From Thysanoteuthis rhombus (lineage: Eukaryota > Mollusca > Cephalopoda > Oegopsida > Thysanoteuthidae), in the NCBI GenBank assembly GCA_963457665.1, contig OY735215.1, positions 39,340,825-39,404,824 of the forward strand: 64,000 nt of DNA, in the 5' to 3' direction. A program made the translations under genes and the position numbers. This document shows positions 25,329-34,679 of this stretch, one piece after another. The notes below the pieces were generated by a model that was not told the DNA's origin, did not search any database, and saw only the letters and a list, made by a program, of their open reading frames with translations. The number at the start of each line of letters is the position of its first letter. Positions within the stretch are counted from its first letter, which is position 1.

Positions 25329-27348
25329 TATATATAGTAAAATATTAGATTCGCTACGCAATTATTTTTCTGCATTCTAAAGTCTTCTTCAGGCAATGAT
25401 TATTTATTCTGATCCTTATTTTAGACGTCATTGAGACGGTGATCTATTTCCACTGGGTGGATATCCTTCGTCGTATTATATTTATATTTACTTTTCCTTT
25501 TTTGTCTTTTCTCGTTTATTTGTTCATTTCTGCTTTTATTTAATCTTCTATAGGGGAAGTGGATTCCTGGCTAGTTGTTTTAAATCATTTCGAATGTTTC
25601 AGGCACGTTTTTTTCTTACCAGTGTGTTGTCCATCCATCAGCTTTTTGTGGTTTGTTTTGTCTTAGGAAGTAATTCTTTTTACTTCTATCTACCCCCACA
25701 GCGTTAGGATTCACCTTTACATGACCTTTTTTGTTTATGTTAAATTCTCTTAATGTTCTTGGCGGTTTTGTATCTATATAATCACGAGAAGATGATTACA
25801 TTATGCTTAGGCTGGGGTATAATAGTACTAGTTATAATGTTATAGTACAACTGCTACTACTATCACTACTGGTAATAACGAGAAGAACAAGATAGCTATG
25901 ATAGTTGATTTTTGTACACCTGCATACTTGGTGTTAAATTGAGTTTTTTGATAGAAATTTGGAGCGGTGCTGACATTTTGAAGCTACTTCATTTTCTTCA
26001 TTTAGTAAGTCTCATTTTCATTTAGCAGAAGTAGCCTAGGTTTCCATGCTCTGCCATACGTGTGTTTGTTATAATATTTTCCATTTCAATACTGGTGTGA
26101 GACTGCTGTTTTCTAGGCCCCAGTGGTCTGTGAATGTGATATATTGTTTTTGTATTTATCGTTTGTGAAGGATACTGTACTGTTGGCTAATCTTAATCTA
26201 AAGGGTATGTTTGATATTCCTATACAATATTATCTCCTGAGGGGTTTGATGTTGGAATGCTTTACGGCTGAGACTGAGTTAGTTCGTTGGAAAATACCAG
26301 ATGAGAACCATGCAACATGCACATGAAAGAATTACGCCCAACTCCACATGGAGAGATCATGATACGGCACAATATATTATGGGAAAAAAAAACAAGTGTC
26401 TGAGACATCATGGAATCCATAAGAAAATTCAAATGGCAATGGGCAGGACATTTTGCAAGGATGTCAGACAACCATATGGCATCCCGTGAGATGATATGCG
26501 AAAACGTAGCCTATAGGGAATAAGATGGTGTGACTAGCAAGAATAATTCAGAAAGTAATGGTTCCATGATACTCATGATAGAAAGGTCTAGCAAATCTTG
26601 AGGAGGGTTTATGTCCAACGACAGACGCTATAAGGCTGCTGCTGATGATGTTGATGATGAAACACAGACCTCATACACATTTCAGATTTCCGTCTTGGGA
26701 AATTCTACCTGAAAAGTTGTGCTGCAGGTAAATTGAAACATTCTGGTTTCGAATGTACCCTCGTGACGCATAGTTGTCGTCTTGTAAGAGTTTTAACACG
26801 TACACATACATTCTTTATTACTTTAAAAAGTCTGATACCGAGATAAATGCAGTATGTATGATAAATTGTTGGTGACTCTTTTGTAGCCTTTTTGATAATT
26901 CACTTGATGTTACTGACCTGAATCTCCAAAATTCTTCATCATCACTTGTGTAGGTATTGTGTTTCAAGGAGTAGGTGTTTCCCCGGGCGTTGGTCAGCCA
27001 GACATCGTGGCAAGCCTCAGAGAATAGATAAGCTAAAAGTAGAAGAGATTCGTTATCATACAGGGTCAACACATTTTAATAACTTCTATCTGTAAAGAGC
27101 ACCGTGGAGCAAGATATTTTTACTTTAACTATAATTTCGTTCATCGATAAATCTGTAAATAATATTGATTATTAATGATGATATCGCTAGCATAGTGCAC
27201 GTAGAAAATGACAGGATTATTTACGTATGACAGAAATAGAAGTACAAGGACAAGTCTTTTCTCCAATACGTAATTTGGAGAATGATTTGATTTGAAACCT
27301 TTTGGACCTATTTAAAAAAAAAGGGTGTGCATCTGTTTGCTCACGTTC

Positions 27349-27397
<49 letters not shown>

Positions 27398-30300
27398 TGT
27401 GTGTATTAATGTGTCTGTTGAGGGCATTATGTTCAGAACCCATATGCTGAATTCTGAGTAATAGATACAAAGGCGAGTTTATGGGTGAGCTATTGTGTTT
27501 CGGGTTGAACTTCGTAAACATCTACACTCAGAATCAACCAAAGAAAGGGCCTGCTTCTAGAATATTTGATGCCTCAGGTAAGCTCACCTTGGAGGCTGCC
27601 TTTTAACCTAACCAAGAGGCAAGCTGAAAAGCATGCAACGAGCACACAAGAGAATCATGCTCAACCTCACATGGAGAGATTACAAGACAACACAGTATAT
27701 AAGGAAGCAAACGGGAGTCAGAGACATCATAGAATGTATTAGAAGACTTAAATGGGAATGGGCAGGCTATGTTGCAAGAATGACGGACAACTGATGGACA
27801 TCACGACTCACAACATGGATCCCCAGAGATCACATGCGAAATCAAGGCCGACAAAATACAAGATGGAGCGATGAACTGGACAAATTAAGAAAGTACTGGC
27901 TCCGTGACGCCCATATTAGAGAATTGTGGCGAATCCTGGGGAAAGTCTATGTCCATCAACGGACGTTAAAAGACTAACGATGATGATTCCTTAAAAATCT
28001 TTTTCGACTAATTTTTCTATTATCGGCTTTTTTCATCTGCTTGATTTATTCGTTCTCCCATTTTTACCGGAAAGTCCAAAACACTTCGTGACATTTAAAC
28101 ATTGTCTACCTCTCATTTCTAGAAAAAAATCTTTCAAAAAATTCCCATCCCGCTCCAGGGGGGTGGATTCACATGCTGGCCAAATTGGTTTCTTAAATTA
28201 TATCTGGCAGCGTTCACACTTCTTTTTATTTGGAAAACGCTGGCTTTTTAGAGGCTGAATTAAAAGCGCTAGAAGTGAGCCATTTATTGATCACTATACT
28301 TTAAAGGGTGATAAAGTTTAGCTTATCCAAAGGCGTTAGGAACCCTATGGCTGGTTCCGATAGTGGCGACCATTTCGCAGACACATAGAGATAACTAAAC
28401 GATATCATTCATAGAGAGGTTGCTTACAAAGAGATTCCTTTGGGCCGTTGATGAGGAAGTTGGTTGATGACCCCAGAAAACCATGGGCAAATAAAACAAC
28501 CTTATCAATAGTATCACAATGTTTATTTTGCGTAACAGGCAATCGGTGCAAAGTCAGGATGTAACCATCTTCAGTTTCCACTTCGTGTTCTTCGCATTTA
28601 TAGCCTCTGGCCGCTGCCAATTCACACTGAAAAATACAAAAGCCAATCATTAGGACATGTCAATAAAGCTTCTTTGCAAATGCATTATAGGTAATCCTGG
28701 CTTTGGCGATTCTAAAACATGGCGGCATAACTGACTAAAAAGACAAAAATTGGCCAGATTTTCAATGTATCTAAATTGTGTCACGAAGCACGTCGGTACT
28801 CTCACTGAGAAGTAAACAAATTTCACGTCAAATTCCAAGCTGAAACTTTTTGAAATGGAAGAATTTAAAAAAAAAATAGCTATGATTTAATCGGAAGTAT
28901 CTTTAATTTGATCAAAGCATGGATAACATGGTTGTACGTGACATTTTTCAAGATGTGAAGTTAATGTGAAGACAATCAAATATGAATCTCACACATATTG
29001 ATTACTTGTTTTCAGAGTTACTTTTATCTGTTATACGTATTCATGATAAATACATGCAGATATTAGCATAATATCGCACAAGATGATATTGCAGAGCACC
29101 CAGATATGATCAAATATTGCTAGCAGCAGTTTTATTCTTTCTACATTGGTCTGTTTAGATCTATTCATCTATGAATCATTGGGGCCAACATACCCAAAAT
29201 ATCTATATATAAAACTTGAGAAACCTTTTTGCTCCAATTTTCTTATCTTGGTCTACTTCGTGGCTGTCATGCAAGTTGAGCAAATAAACAAATAACGATC
29301 ACTGAACTGTAGTTCCAGGTGCAATTCGTTACTCAATCGTTCTGAGAATGTTCTCTTTCCAATAGAAATTGTAACGGGCGATGAAAAGTGGATGCTTAAG
29401 TTAACAAGAAAGTGAAATACAAAAGATCGTGTGGAAAACTGAATCGATCACCCAGTAACCGTACTAAAGGCTGATCCTCATTCAAAGTAAGCGATGCTGA
29501 TATTTGAGCATGTTTGATATCACCTGCGTCGTATAGTTTAATACATTATTTTCTCGTAATCTCTTGATTTGCTTTCAATCGGAACTGGTCTACTCAACCG
29601 GGGAAAGTCGTTTAATCTTTTTTTTGTGCGTGTATATTCGGGAATTATCAAGATTTGTTTTGTATTATGTTTGGGTCGCATTTTATCTTACTGAAAATGA
29701 AAAGACGCATAGTGATCAGAAAATGTTGCTTATTTTTTCCATCTCCAATGCTAAAATAAGTGAACAAAAATACGCCGATTTTGACAAGATTATTTCTTAG
29801 AAGAAATGCACGTTAATATGACAGCTGTCAGAATACAATCAAAAACAACATCTTTTGAATGATATCCGTTGAAAGTAAACGCCTCCAATGCCATCAAACG
29901 ACAAAATAACAGAAGGAATGTTTTAGGTAAGACAGCGATGACCATCTTACAGCTGATGTGAAAATGCAAAGGACCAGGTCCTGGACCAGAAAAAGAGAAC
30001 ATGTCTGATAATAGACGTGGCTGTGCCTATAGATCACATAGTTAATACGGAAGAGGGTGAAAATCTTGGGAAATACCTGACAAGGGGACTGAAGAAAGTG
30101 TTGAACATGAAAGTCAGGAACTCAGAATCGTACCAAAGACATTGAAAACAAGACAGCACTAATACTGAAGAGAGTACTTGAAATATGGCACCTACTCCCC
30201 CAGCTGTTAGCAGTGTCCTAACAACTAAGGAAAAAGCATCGTGGGGAAGGTACAAACCGCATGTGGAAGGCTGGAGACCCGTCGAGACTTACCGTCACTC

Positions 30301-30410
30301 AGCCTTCAGAGATAAGCACAAGGCAACGGGTGTGAAACTGTGAATCACATCGCTGCTATGAACTATATGAAATGACGGACTGACCAGCAGACAACTGGTG
30401 TGGACATGTA

Positions 30411-30473
<63 letters not shown>

Positions 30474-30712
30474 AAGATTAGAAAAGAAAAAAGGCAAGCA
30501 GAATGAGAAAGAAGACTTTTGTCGATGGAAAAAGTCATTAATCGACTTGGGATATATATCATGAATTTTTGGGACGACGTTTATACGATTTGTCTTTCAG
30601 AGAAAGATACTTAACGACCAGGGCAGTGCTTTAAAGGAAATTCAGTAAAACACACACACACACACACACGCACACATTGAAGCTAGGCACACAGACATAC
30701 TCAGACACACAG

Positions 30713-30807
<95 letters not shown>

Positions 30808-30995
30808 CAGATCACCAGTTGAGACTCGATATCTGATAAATCCAAGCTACTCACAGCCTTCATTGTCATTTCTGGATCACCAAAGTATTCACTATTGTCA
30901 CCTGACATACCAGCACTGACGCCTCCGTGTAGGAAGACACACAGACACAAGCTGATGGTAGATAGGAGGCTACGAAACAAGTACATAGATGCCAT
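13440..30995 (-). CDS. Secreted/lysosomal acid lipase (AB-hydrolase lipase family), 10 exons, complete
   Basis: Exons on the minus strand are 30995-30855, 28626-28428, 27032-26918, 22947-22797, 22678-22592, 21544-21389, 19360-19289, 19075-19004, 17545-17459 and 13583-13440. They sum to 1224 nt, i.e. 407 residues plus TAA, close to the roughly 400 residues usual for lysosomal acid and gastric lipases. Every junction is GT-AG and phases match. Seen: a hydrophobic N-terminus (about 1-28, likely signal peptide), VETEDGYIL (63-71), AHGFLGSS oxyanion loop (94-101), [31 protein letters not shown] with Ser183, [24 protein letters not shown] with Asp354 and YSHLDF with His383. Asn-Lys-Thr sequons lie at 196 and 312. 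Family knowledge: these enzymes hydrolyse cholesteryl esters or triacylglycerols in lysosomes or gut lumen. Which substrate applies cannot be told from sequence. No stop, frameshift or lost catalytic residue is seen, so the gene looks functional. Confidence 0.93.
14235..14450 (+). repeat. Interspersed repeat family C, copy 1
   Basis: Shares with 21015-21240 the block CTGGTCACGACAACAGCCGT, then ATCACAAGTTTC, GTCTC, a GCACC...AAGTG(A/G)(T/C)GTCACTCA stretch and a CCATA...GAGAGA end. Lies in lipase intron 9. No coding capacity recognised. Confidence 0.7.
14690..15110. repeat. Possible hAT-like terminal remnants
   Basis: AAAAAAGGTTAAGAAGCATT at about 14733, followed by TTTAGAGCA, resembles decayed GGTTGAGAACCACTG-type hAT ends; a second TTTAAAGACTGGTTTAGAGCA lies at about 15070. 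The similarity is short. Confidence 0.3.
16655..16962. repeat. Two (TCTA)n tetranucleotide arrays
   Basis: Arrays at 16655-16697 and 16842-16962 are separated by about 145 bases in lipase intron 9. The second has TCTGTTCATATCTATCT interruptions that are themselves duplicated, a sign of tandem expansion. The Tyr-Leu-Ser-Ile open frame is an artefact. Confidence 0.95.
17271..17420. repeat. (ATT)n/(CAT)n trinucleotide array beside lipase exon 9
   Basis: Two ATT arrays separated by GAATCTCT end in a CATCATCAT run at 17404-17419. On the minus strand the array starts about 40 bases inside intron 9. Confidence 0.97.
17459..17545 (-). CDS. Lipase exon 9 (catalytic Asp, residues 332-360)
   Basis: The acceptor CGTTTTAG and donor GTAAAT bound 87 nt. 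It encodes [17 protein letters not shown] then [12 protein letters not shown]. Asp354 in GGHD is the expected acid of the triad. The exact acceptor could shift by one codon because GAG is repeated there. The intron beyond the donor runs within about 40 bases into a (CAT)n/(ATT)n tract. Confidence 0.93.
19004..19075 (-). CDS. Lipase exon 8 (residues 308-331)
   Basis: This 72-nt exon lies between CAACACACAG and a consensus donor GTAAGT, phase 0 at both ends. It encodes [13 protein letters not shown] then [11 protein letters not shown]. It fills the gap between the HW-Q block and the strand before the catalytic acid, where related lipases have a K-x-F-DYG-x-N-x-xIYG pattern. The FDYG part is poorly conserved here, so support comes from splice sites, phase, spacing and the N-K-A-I-Y-G end. 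Confidence 0.82.
19289..19360 (-). CDS. Lipase exon 7 (residues 284-307)
   Basis: The acceptor CTTGTAG and donor GTAAAT bound 72 nt. The reading [18 protein letters not shown] then LVHWAQ matches the family block with HSPAGTSVQNMLHW almost residue for residue. Phase 0 on both sides. Confidence 0.95.
20080..20165. repeat. Short minisatellite, unit about 20-22 bp
   Basis: Four to five diverged units of the form (A/C)CCCAT(T/C)AATTCTAAA-AGA follow each other. Related ACTCACCCACTCGATG... units recur at 20597 and 20682, beyond the RTE fragment, as if the LINE end had landed inside the array. Confidence 0.55.
20158..20598 (+). mobile_element. RTE-type LINE 3' end, 5'-truncated
   Basis: Encodes [54 protein letters not shown] and [16 protein letters not shown], the post-RT C-terminal domain typical of RTE/BovB-clade LINEs, then ADVKK and a (GAT)n tail. 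It sits in lipase intron 6, antisense to the gene. A frame break after about 20479 disables it. Confidence 0.85.
21015..21290 (+). repeat. Interspersed repeat family C, copy 2
   Basis: Partner of 14235-14450 in the same orientation; in lipase intron 6. Ends near the exon 6 flank. Confidence 0.7.
21389..21544 (-). CDS. Lipase exon 6 (lid/cap region, residues 232-283)
   Basis: The acceptor TTTTTTCCAG and donor GTAAGG bound 156 nt (52 codons). The product [20 protein letters not shown] onwards carries two cysteines, at CNNG and VCVK, in the cap region, where acid lipases have conserved cysteines. Cap sequence is less conserved than the core, as expected. Confidence 0.9.
21715..22140 (+). repeat. 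Interspersed repeat family A, copy 2
   Basis: Starts with GAACCGAAATCGTCACCAAA-like sequence, then GGTGTGGCTGCCCATG, CTTATTATATCAAG, GGGTGGGGGTTTA and two TTGATCA blocks. Same block order as 34680-35100 and 62710-63420. It lies in lipase intron 5. Confidence 0.75.
22260..22490. repeat. Short internal repeats and (TA)n
   Basis: The text (T)TCAATGATTCTTTCAA / TTCAATAATTCTTTTAA / TTTGATAATTCTTTCAA recurs three times at about 60-bp spacing (22290-22400), followed by a TA run at 22473-22488. Intron 5 of the lipase. Confidence 0.5.
22592..22678 (-). CDS. Lipase exon 5 (residues 203-231)
   Basis: The acceptor ATATTTCAG and donor GTAACT bound 87 nt (29 codons). The reading [20 protein letters not shown] corresponds to the FFALGPVA segment after the nucleophile elbow in the family. 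Intron 4 between this exon and exon 4 is only 118 bases, the shortest in the gene. Confidence 0.93.
22797..22947 (-). CDS. Lipase exon 4 (nucleophile elbow, residues 152-202)
   Basis: The acceptor TGCTTTCAG begins an exon of 151 nt that ends at donor GTAAAA. It completes Ser152 and reads [17 protein letters not shown], then [11 protein letters not shown]. The G-H-S-Q-G motif places the catalytic serine at residue 183. An Asn-Lys-Thr glycosylation sequon follows at 196. The exon ends in phase 0. Confidence 0.95.
24205..24375. repeat. Compound (TA)n/(CA)n/(TG)n microsatellite
   Basis: TA runs, a CA run at 24286-24298, further TA and TG runs in lipase intron 3. The open frame across it is an artefact. 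Confidence 0.95.
24440..24700 (+). mobile_element. tRNA-derived SINE, copy 1
   Basis: AGTCCCAATGGCTCAATC then AATTAGCGCAG gives a pol III A box, and GTGGGTTCAAATCCCACC gives a perfect B box with paired flanks. A shared 3' body (TTCGTTA, AGTTCCTAA, TATTCACATT, ATATCCA) is also present at 24795-24990. The tRNA-like head lacks a full cloverleaf and is followed by non-tRNA sequence, so it is a SINE and not a tRNA gene. Confidence 0.75.
24795..24990 (+). mobile_element. tRNA-derived SINE, copy 2
   Basis: AAGTCCTAAGCTTAATCGGT then TAGCGCAG repeats the head of copy 1 about 340 bases away, in the same orientation. The B box is degenerate (ATGGGTCATATTTTCATCC). The 3' body matches copy 1 through TATCAATATCCA and runs into a (CA)n tract. 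Confidence 0.7.
24995..25100. repeat. (CA)n microsatellite
   Basis: CA runs with AAACGCACATA and TACAC interruptions, directly after the second SINE. Confidence 0.95.
25288..25400. repeat. (CA)n(TA)n array joined to a foldback-family fragment
   Basis: A CA run (25288-25324) and short TA run are followed by TTAGATTCGCTACGCAA, TTTTTCTGC and TCTTCTTCAGGC, a half-copy of the element at 2101-2208. Confidence 0.65.
26285..26662 (+). mobile_element. RTE-type LINE 3' end
   Basis: Encodes [27 protein letters not shown], a frameshift, then [20 protein letters not shown] (shifted [15 protein letters not shown]), ending GCTGATGATGTTGATGATG. In lipase intron 3, antisense to the gene. Confidence 0.8.
26918..27032 (-). 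CDS. Lipase exon 3 (residues 114-152)
   Basis: The acceptor ACTTTTAG is followed by an exon of 115 nt ending at donor GTCAGT. Joined to exon 2 it restores Ser114 and reads [19 protein letters not shown], then [20 protein letters not shown]. This matches the DVWMGNSRGNTWSRKH block typical of acid lipases. It enters in phase 1 and leaves in phase 2. Confidence 0.92.
27350..27405. repeat. (GT)n microsatellite
   Basis: About 45 bases of uninterrupted GT and then a GTACGTGTGTGT end, in lipase intron 2. Confidence 0.96.
27600..27988 (+). mobile_element. RTE-type LINE 3' end, best-preserved short copy
   Basis: Encodes [60 protein letters not shown] and [18 protein letters not shown], with one break at the [10 protein letters not shown] point. 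This is the C-terminal tail of RTE-clade reverse transcriptases. It ends CAACGGACGTTAAAAGACTAACGATGATG. In lipase intron 2. Confidence 0.88.
28428..28626 (-). CDS. Lipase exon 2 (oxyanion loop, residues 48-114)
   Basis: The acceptor TTTTTCAG precedes TGT at 28626 and the donor GTAAGC follows 28428; length 199 nt, leaving phase 1. It encodes the [16 protein letters not shown] strand and [13 protein letters not shown]. The HG dipeptide (residues 95-96) forms the oxyanion hole in this family. The upstream flank also reads open in this frame for a few codons, but the acceptor and the family alignment place the exon edge here. Confidence 0.92.
29790..30485 (+). mobile_element. LINE 3' end of a different clade, with (AAT)n(AAG)n tail
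   Basis: Reads [20 protein letters not shown], then [20 protein letters not shown] and, in another frame, [11 protein letters not shown]. These match the C-terminal LIDVAVP...KY.DL....WN.K and LGTAHILRKVL blocks of a group of metazoan non-LTR elements. An AAT array (30412-30444) and AAG array (30445-30479) form the tail. It lies in lipase intron 1, antisense. Confidence 0.75.
30650..30805. repeat. Compound (CA)n(TA)n microsatellite beside lipase exon 1
   Basis: CA runs at 30651-30674 and 30713-30755, then TA to 30804. On the minus strand it begins about 50 bases after the exon 1 donor. Confidence 0.97.
30855..30995 (-). CDS. Lipase exon 1 (signal peptide, residues 1-47)
   Basis: It starts at the ATG at 30995 and runs 47 codons in phase 0 to the donor GTGAGT (30854-30849). 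Residues from about 8 to 28 are hydrophobic and end in a GGVSA-like signal-peptidase site, so the product should enter the secretory pathway. The tail DPEMTMKA lines up with the DPETNMN region just after the signal peptide of vertebrate lysosomal acid lipase. A compound (CA)n(TA)n microsatellite lies in the intron about 45 bases downstream of the donor. Confidence 0.9.
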
Positions 30996-31091
30996 TTCGG
31001 AAATTCCAGAGAGAATCTTCAGGCGCTCTCGTCAGCGAAGTTAGGAGATGTGCAATAGCAAAATATCTCAAAACTTCTTCAGTATTTCTCA

Positions 31092-31099
31092 TATTTATA
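31092..31099 (-). promoter_or_regulatory. TATA-like box of the lipase gene
   Basis: On the minus strand the sequence reads TATAAATA, about 97 bases upstream of the lipase ATG. A start site 25-35 bases downstream would give a 5'UTR of roughly 65-75 nt with no intervening intron needed. This is inference from motif and position only. Confidence 0.5.
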
Positions 31100-31279
31100 A
31101 AGCTCCCAATAATGGGAACTGCAACATCTGAAGATTACTGACCAATCATGACACAGACTACTTTTACTGTTTCGATCGATAAGACTATCTATACACGTCT
31201 GATGTTTTCAAATGTAAGTATGTATCTATGCATGCTAGAACAATGTCTTTGGGGACAACGTGTCATATCAGGAAGAACA

Positions 31280-31980
31280 AAGATAAGGTGTACAATGCTT
31301 GTGTAATGACCTCTTTTCTATATGGATGAAAGACGTTGATGGCACATCGTCTTCATATAAGACAGCTGGAGCACTTTCACCAATAATGTTAGCGAAGAAT
31401 TTCAGGCGTACGTCGGGAATGCGCATAAATGATATCGAAGTTCTTTAGGGATATCGCCGAGATAGCATTTTAACCATAATCTTGAAGTATAGGCTAGTGT
31501 AGTTTCGGTCATTTATCAAGACTGGATGGTGAAGTAGCTTTTGCATGGAGTGCTTGCTAATGGAAAATGTCCTCTCTGTAAGCCAAAGAAGAGTTACAAA
31601 GATGGGCACCTAAAGTTGCAAATATCCTGGTTGATGACCTGGAGAATCCGGTGAGAGACAGTGATTCTTGGTGGAAACTAATCCATCGAATAAATGTTGC
31701 ACTCAAGGAATCTTGCATTAAAAATGTAAAATTGAGGAGAAATGTTTAAAAAGGCCTGACTTTGAACTTCCTGCTCATGAAAGTGGCTGCCAAGAACTAA
31801 CTTGTCATATCTGAGGAGTTCGGAGGCTACCTCAGCCAGGAGAGAGAAGCCATATACGAAGCCATGAAAACAAGTTAACTATCAAATAGCAGTATATTAC
31901 AACACCTGTCACGCTTATGGATAGGAATGAAAGTCATCAGAAGAGCTGGAAAGGCATGCTAGGGTTCTTTGAAGTTGTGC
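31280..31980 (+). mobile_element. LINE remnant upstream of the lipase gene
   Basis: Reads VYNACVMTSFLYG, HRLHIRQLEHFHQ and, after breaks, ISKFF and KDGHLKLQISWL plus DSWWKLIHRINVALKE. This is the decayed post-RT region (YKAVVLTTLLYGCETW, RQLEQFHMRSLR, KRYKDNLKANLK, ASDRSNWRTL) of another LINE group. Stops and frameshifts are numerous. Its 5' side begins within about 200 bases of the lipase TATA box. Confidence 0.7.
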
Positions 31981-32154
31981 ACCGGGTGCCAATATCATGA
32001 ATTCTCTTATGTACCAAGTTTTGTGCTAGAAATATTAAATCCCTGGCTGAATTGAAAAGCAAGATCCATTCTCGACAAAGTTTAATGATTCTTTTGAGTG
32101 ACATATTTTGATGGCTATAATCGAAATCAAAGTTGAAAACTTCATATATGACAG

Positions 32155-32156
32155 TA

Positions 32157-32220
<64 letters not shown>
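32155..32220. repeat. (TA)n(TG)n microsatellite
   Basis: TA run 32158-32191 followed by TG run to 32219. Confidence 0.96.
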
Positions 32221-32222
<2 letters not shown>

Positions 32223-32504
32223 CCCAATGTGTAATAAAGTTTGTGAGAGTTAAGTAAGCATAGGCCAGTTACAATGCTGATATTCAAAGGGTAGCCATGG
32301 TGGTGCCAAAGACCATTATGATCTGCAACAGAACCCGCAAATAAACATCAATTCTTAAAAGCCACTCAGAGCTCATAAGAGGAAAGCACCTTATCTTTGC
32401 AAAAAAAACATGGATACTTTTGAAATTCTCTGGAGAGAGAGAGAGAGAAAAGTAATGAACTTGTAGAAACGCAACGGCCTTAATCGTTAGTGGGTCGACA
32501 GCCA

Positions 32505-32505
<1 letters not shown>

Positions 32506-32562
<57 letters not shown>
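32506..32562. repeat. (TA)n microsatellite
   Basis: About 56 bases of alternating TA; a short (GA)n tract lies at 32432-32449. Confidence 0.96.
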
Positions 32563-32563
<1 letters not shown>

Positions 32564-32564
32564 A

Positions 32565-33640
32565 TCGAAAGTAATATTTTATAAAACAGGATTTTCTAAA
32601 ATGTGTGTATGGATGATTGATATTAAAATGATCACCTTGCATTTAATACTCTATCTCTTAAATCTCCCGATGCGTTAGCGTCTATAGCAGCGATCGCTGT
32701 CAATGAGTGAATGACTGACAAATCGACTTAGCAAACGTCTCACACCATCGCTGCAAAGCATTTCCATCCGCTCTTCGCATCATGTGTCAGAACTTGGAAT
32801 TCTATTTTACTACCTCAGAATAGAAACACGCGAAATTATATTTTACAACCACATTAGCGTCGAATTAAGATTCTTCCAGGGGAAATAACTATCAAGGATG
32901 GGTATTTTGAAAGTAATTTTTTTAAAGGAAAAGTTTTATGAAGGCACTAAATATCGAACTAGCCCATATATGGTTTGACTCTCACACTCATTTTGCTAAC
33001 AAGCGATCTTTTCGAAACAATATCCAATCAATCATTTAGTTATCAAACACGATGTAAACAAGACATACCTATTCGTCCTGTGATAACAACTGATATTCGA
33101 CAAGGGGAATTTGTAGTACCTATGACAGAATAATGGTTAGCATGTTTTTTTTTAATGCTAACCTAGTCTGATCTGATCTGATACCAACTCAGTCCAAAAA
33201 TACCCATGATTAACGATGTTAATAAAACTATAACTTTTTCTCTGGTGATAATGAACTTGTTAAAACTCTCCAATTATTAATGAATAATCGTTATTTGATT
33301 AAGAAACAGAAAACTTTGCTTACTTTTATCGATGTTTCGATGTTTAGTCACACCATCTCTGAGTTCATTTAAATCAGCATATTAATCTGATATACTACAA
33401 TTCTTTGCTTAATATTCAAATGTTAATTTCCCAAATGCATATCTTGGGAGTTAGTTTTGCCAATGTTTTCTATAATTGCAACTATGGCGGAATATACAAA
33501 TACAAGAGAGCATTAAAAGTGGTTATCAAAGGTGTTTCAAGACAAAAAAAAAGGAGCGTAAAAGTCTCATATGTGGCCTTGCAGTCGGTCTTTGAAAAAA
33601 CAAACTTAAGTACAACCAAAAAGATTTGCTTTCAAACTTA
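32565..33640. other. Unassigned stretch
   Basis: AT-rich, no exon, RNA or recognised repeat. A TGATCTGATCTGATA triplication is at 33170. Confidence 0.4.
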
Positions 33641-33642
33641 GA

Positions 33643-33910
33643 ACCATGCAACGTACACAGGAGAGTATCATGGACGGATCACAAAACACCAGAAATACAA
33701 TAGAGAACAAACAGGCAGGGGTCAGTGTTGAAGTAGAAAACTTAAATAGCCACGGGAAGGCCATGTCGCTAGTATGTCAGAAAACCGCTAGACATTACGA
33801 CTCACCCCTTGAATCTAAAGCAATCATATGAGAAATTGTGACCACCAAAAATAAGACTTTCTGACGATTTAAATAAGCTTAAGAGATATTGTACCACCAT
33901 AGGGAGATGA
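33643..33910 (+). mobile_element. RTE-type LINE fragment, strongly decayed
   Basis: ACCATGCAACGTACACAGGA matches the MQRAHERI start of other copies, followed by shifted LNSHGKAMS (LKWQWAGHVA) and HYDSPLESKAII (DSPLESKEIT). There is no GAT tail. Confidence 0.65.
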
Positions 33911-33999
33911 TTCTGTCTAAATTTCCCATTTGATTTCCATAAAAAAGGCAGCTTCTAGAAAAGAAAAGACTGATGGACTCCCTAATCCCCTTTGACTAA

Positions 34000-34640
34000 G
34001 TAATCTAGTTTTGCCCTAGCGCTGGCTACGGCTTAGGCTACACACGTCACATTACTCGGATTCTGTTTGCAGTTTGTGGAAAAAGACTTTGCAACAACAA
34101 ACATCCTGGGTAGCTTCACGCTTCACAAGGCGCCATTTCACCCATGTCTCGGAAGAGTGATGGATCCAAGGGTCTTTCCCGTGGATATTAATGCCAAGTG
34201 AACGTAAACTGTCTCAGCTGGAGTCTGAACTCGGTCCGCCGAGTTCATTCCCCGTGCCGTTACCAGCTTTGTCACCCCTCTCCTCCTTTCCACTTGCAAT
34301 CAAACCAGTGACACTTTGATTAACAGTGATCCCTTCTTGGTCACATTATCCAAAACAGCTCCGATATTTTATTTACTTAACAATTTTTTTTCGCCTCAGG
34401 ATGAATTCGTCTAGCTCTGTGGTGACTCAAGCATGAAATTAATCTTTTCTCTGAAAACACAAGCCGGCTTTAAGTGTCCGTTCATATAAATGATTTGTGT
34501 TGACTCTGCCGTCAAGGGGAGGGACAATTTTCACACTTCCCTAAATGCAGGTCAGCCTTACCCACTGATGTAGAATAGCAATCTATTGGCATGGGTCTCA
34601 AGACATGCATATAAAGTGTGCCACTCAGGATGAATGAATC
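34000..34640. other. Moderately GC-richer unassigned stretch
   Basis: Contains GGCTACGGCTTAGGCTACA and CTCGGTCCGCCGAGTTCATT, richer in GC than the surroundings. No exon or RNA recognised; an unknown repeat is possible. Confidence 0.35.
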
Positions 34641-34679
34641 ATGCGTCCATTCATAAATCTCTTTCTATCTATTAGAAAC

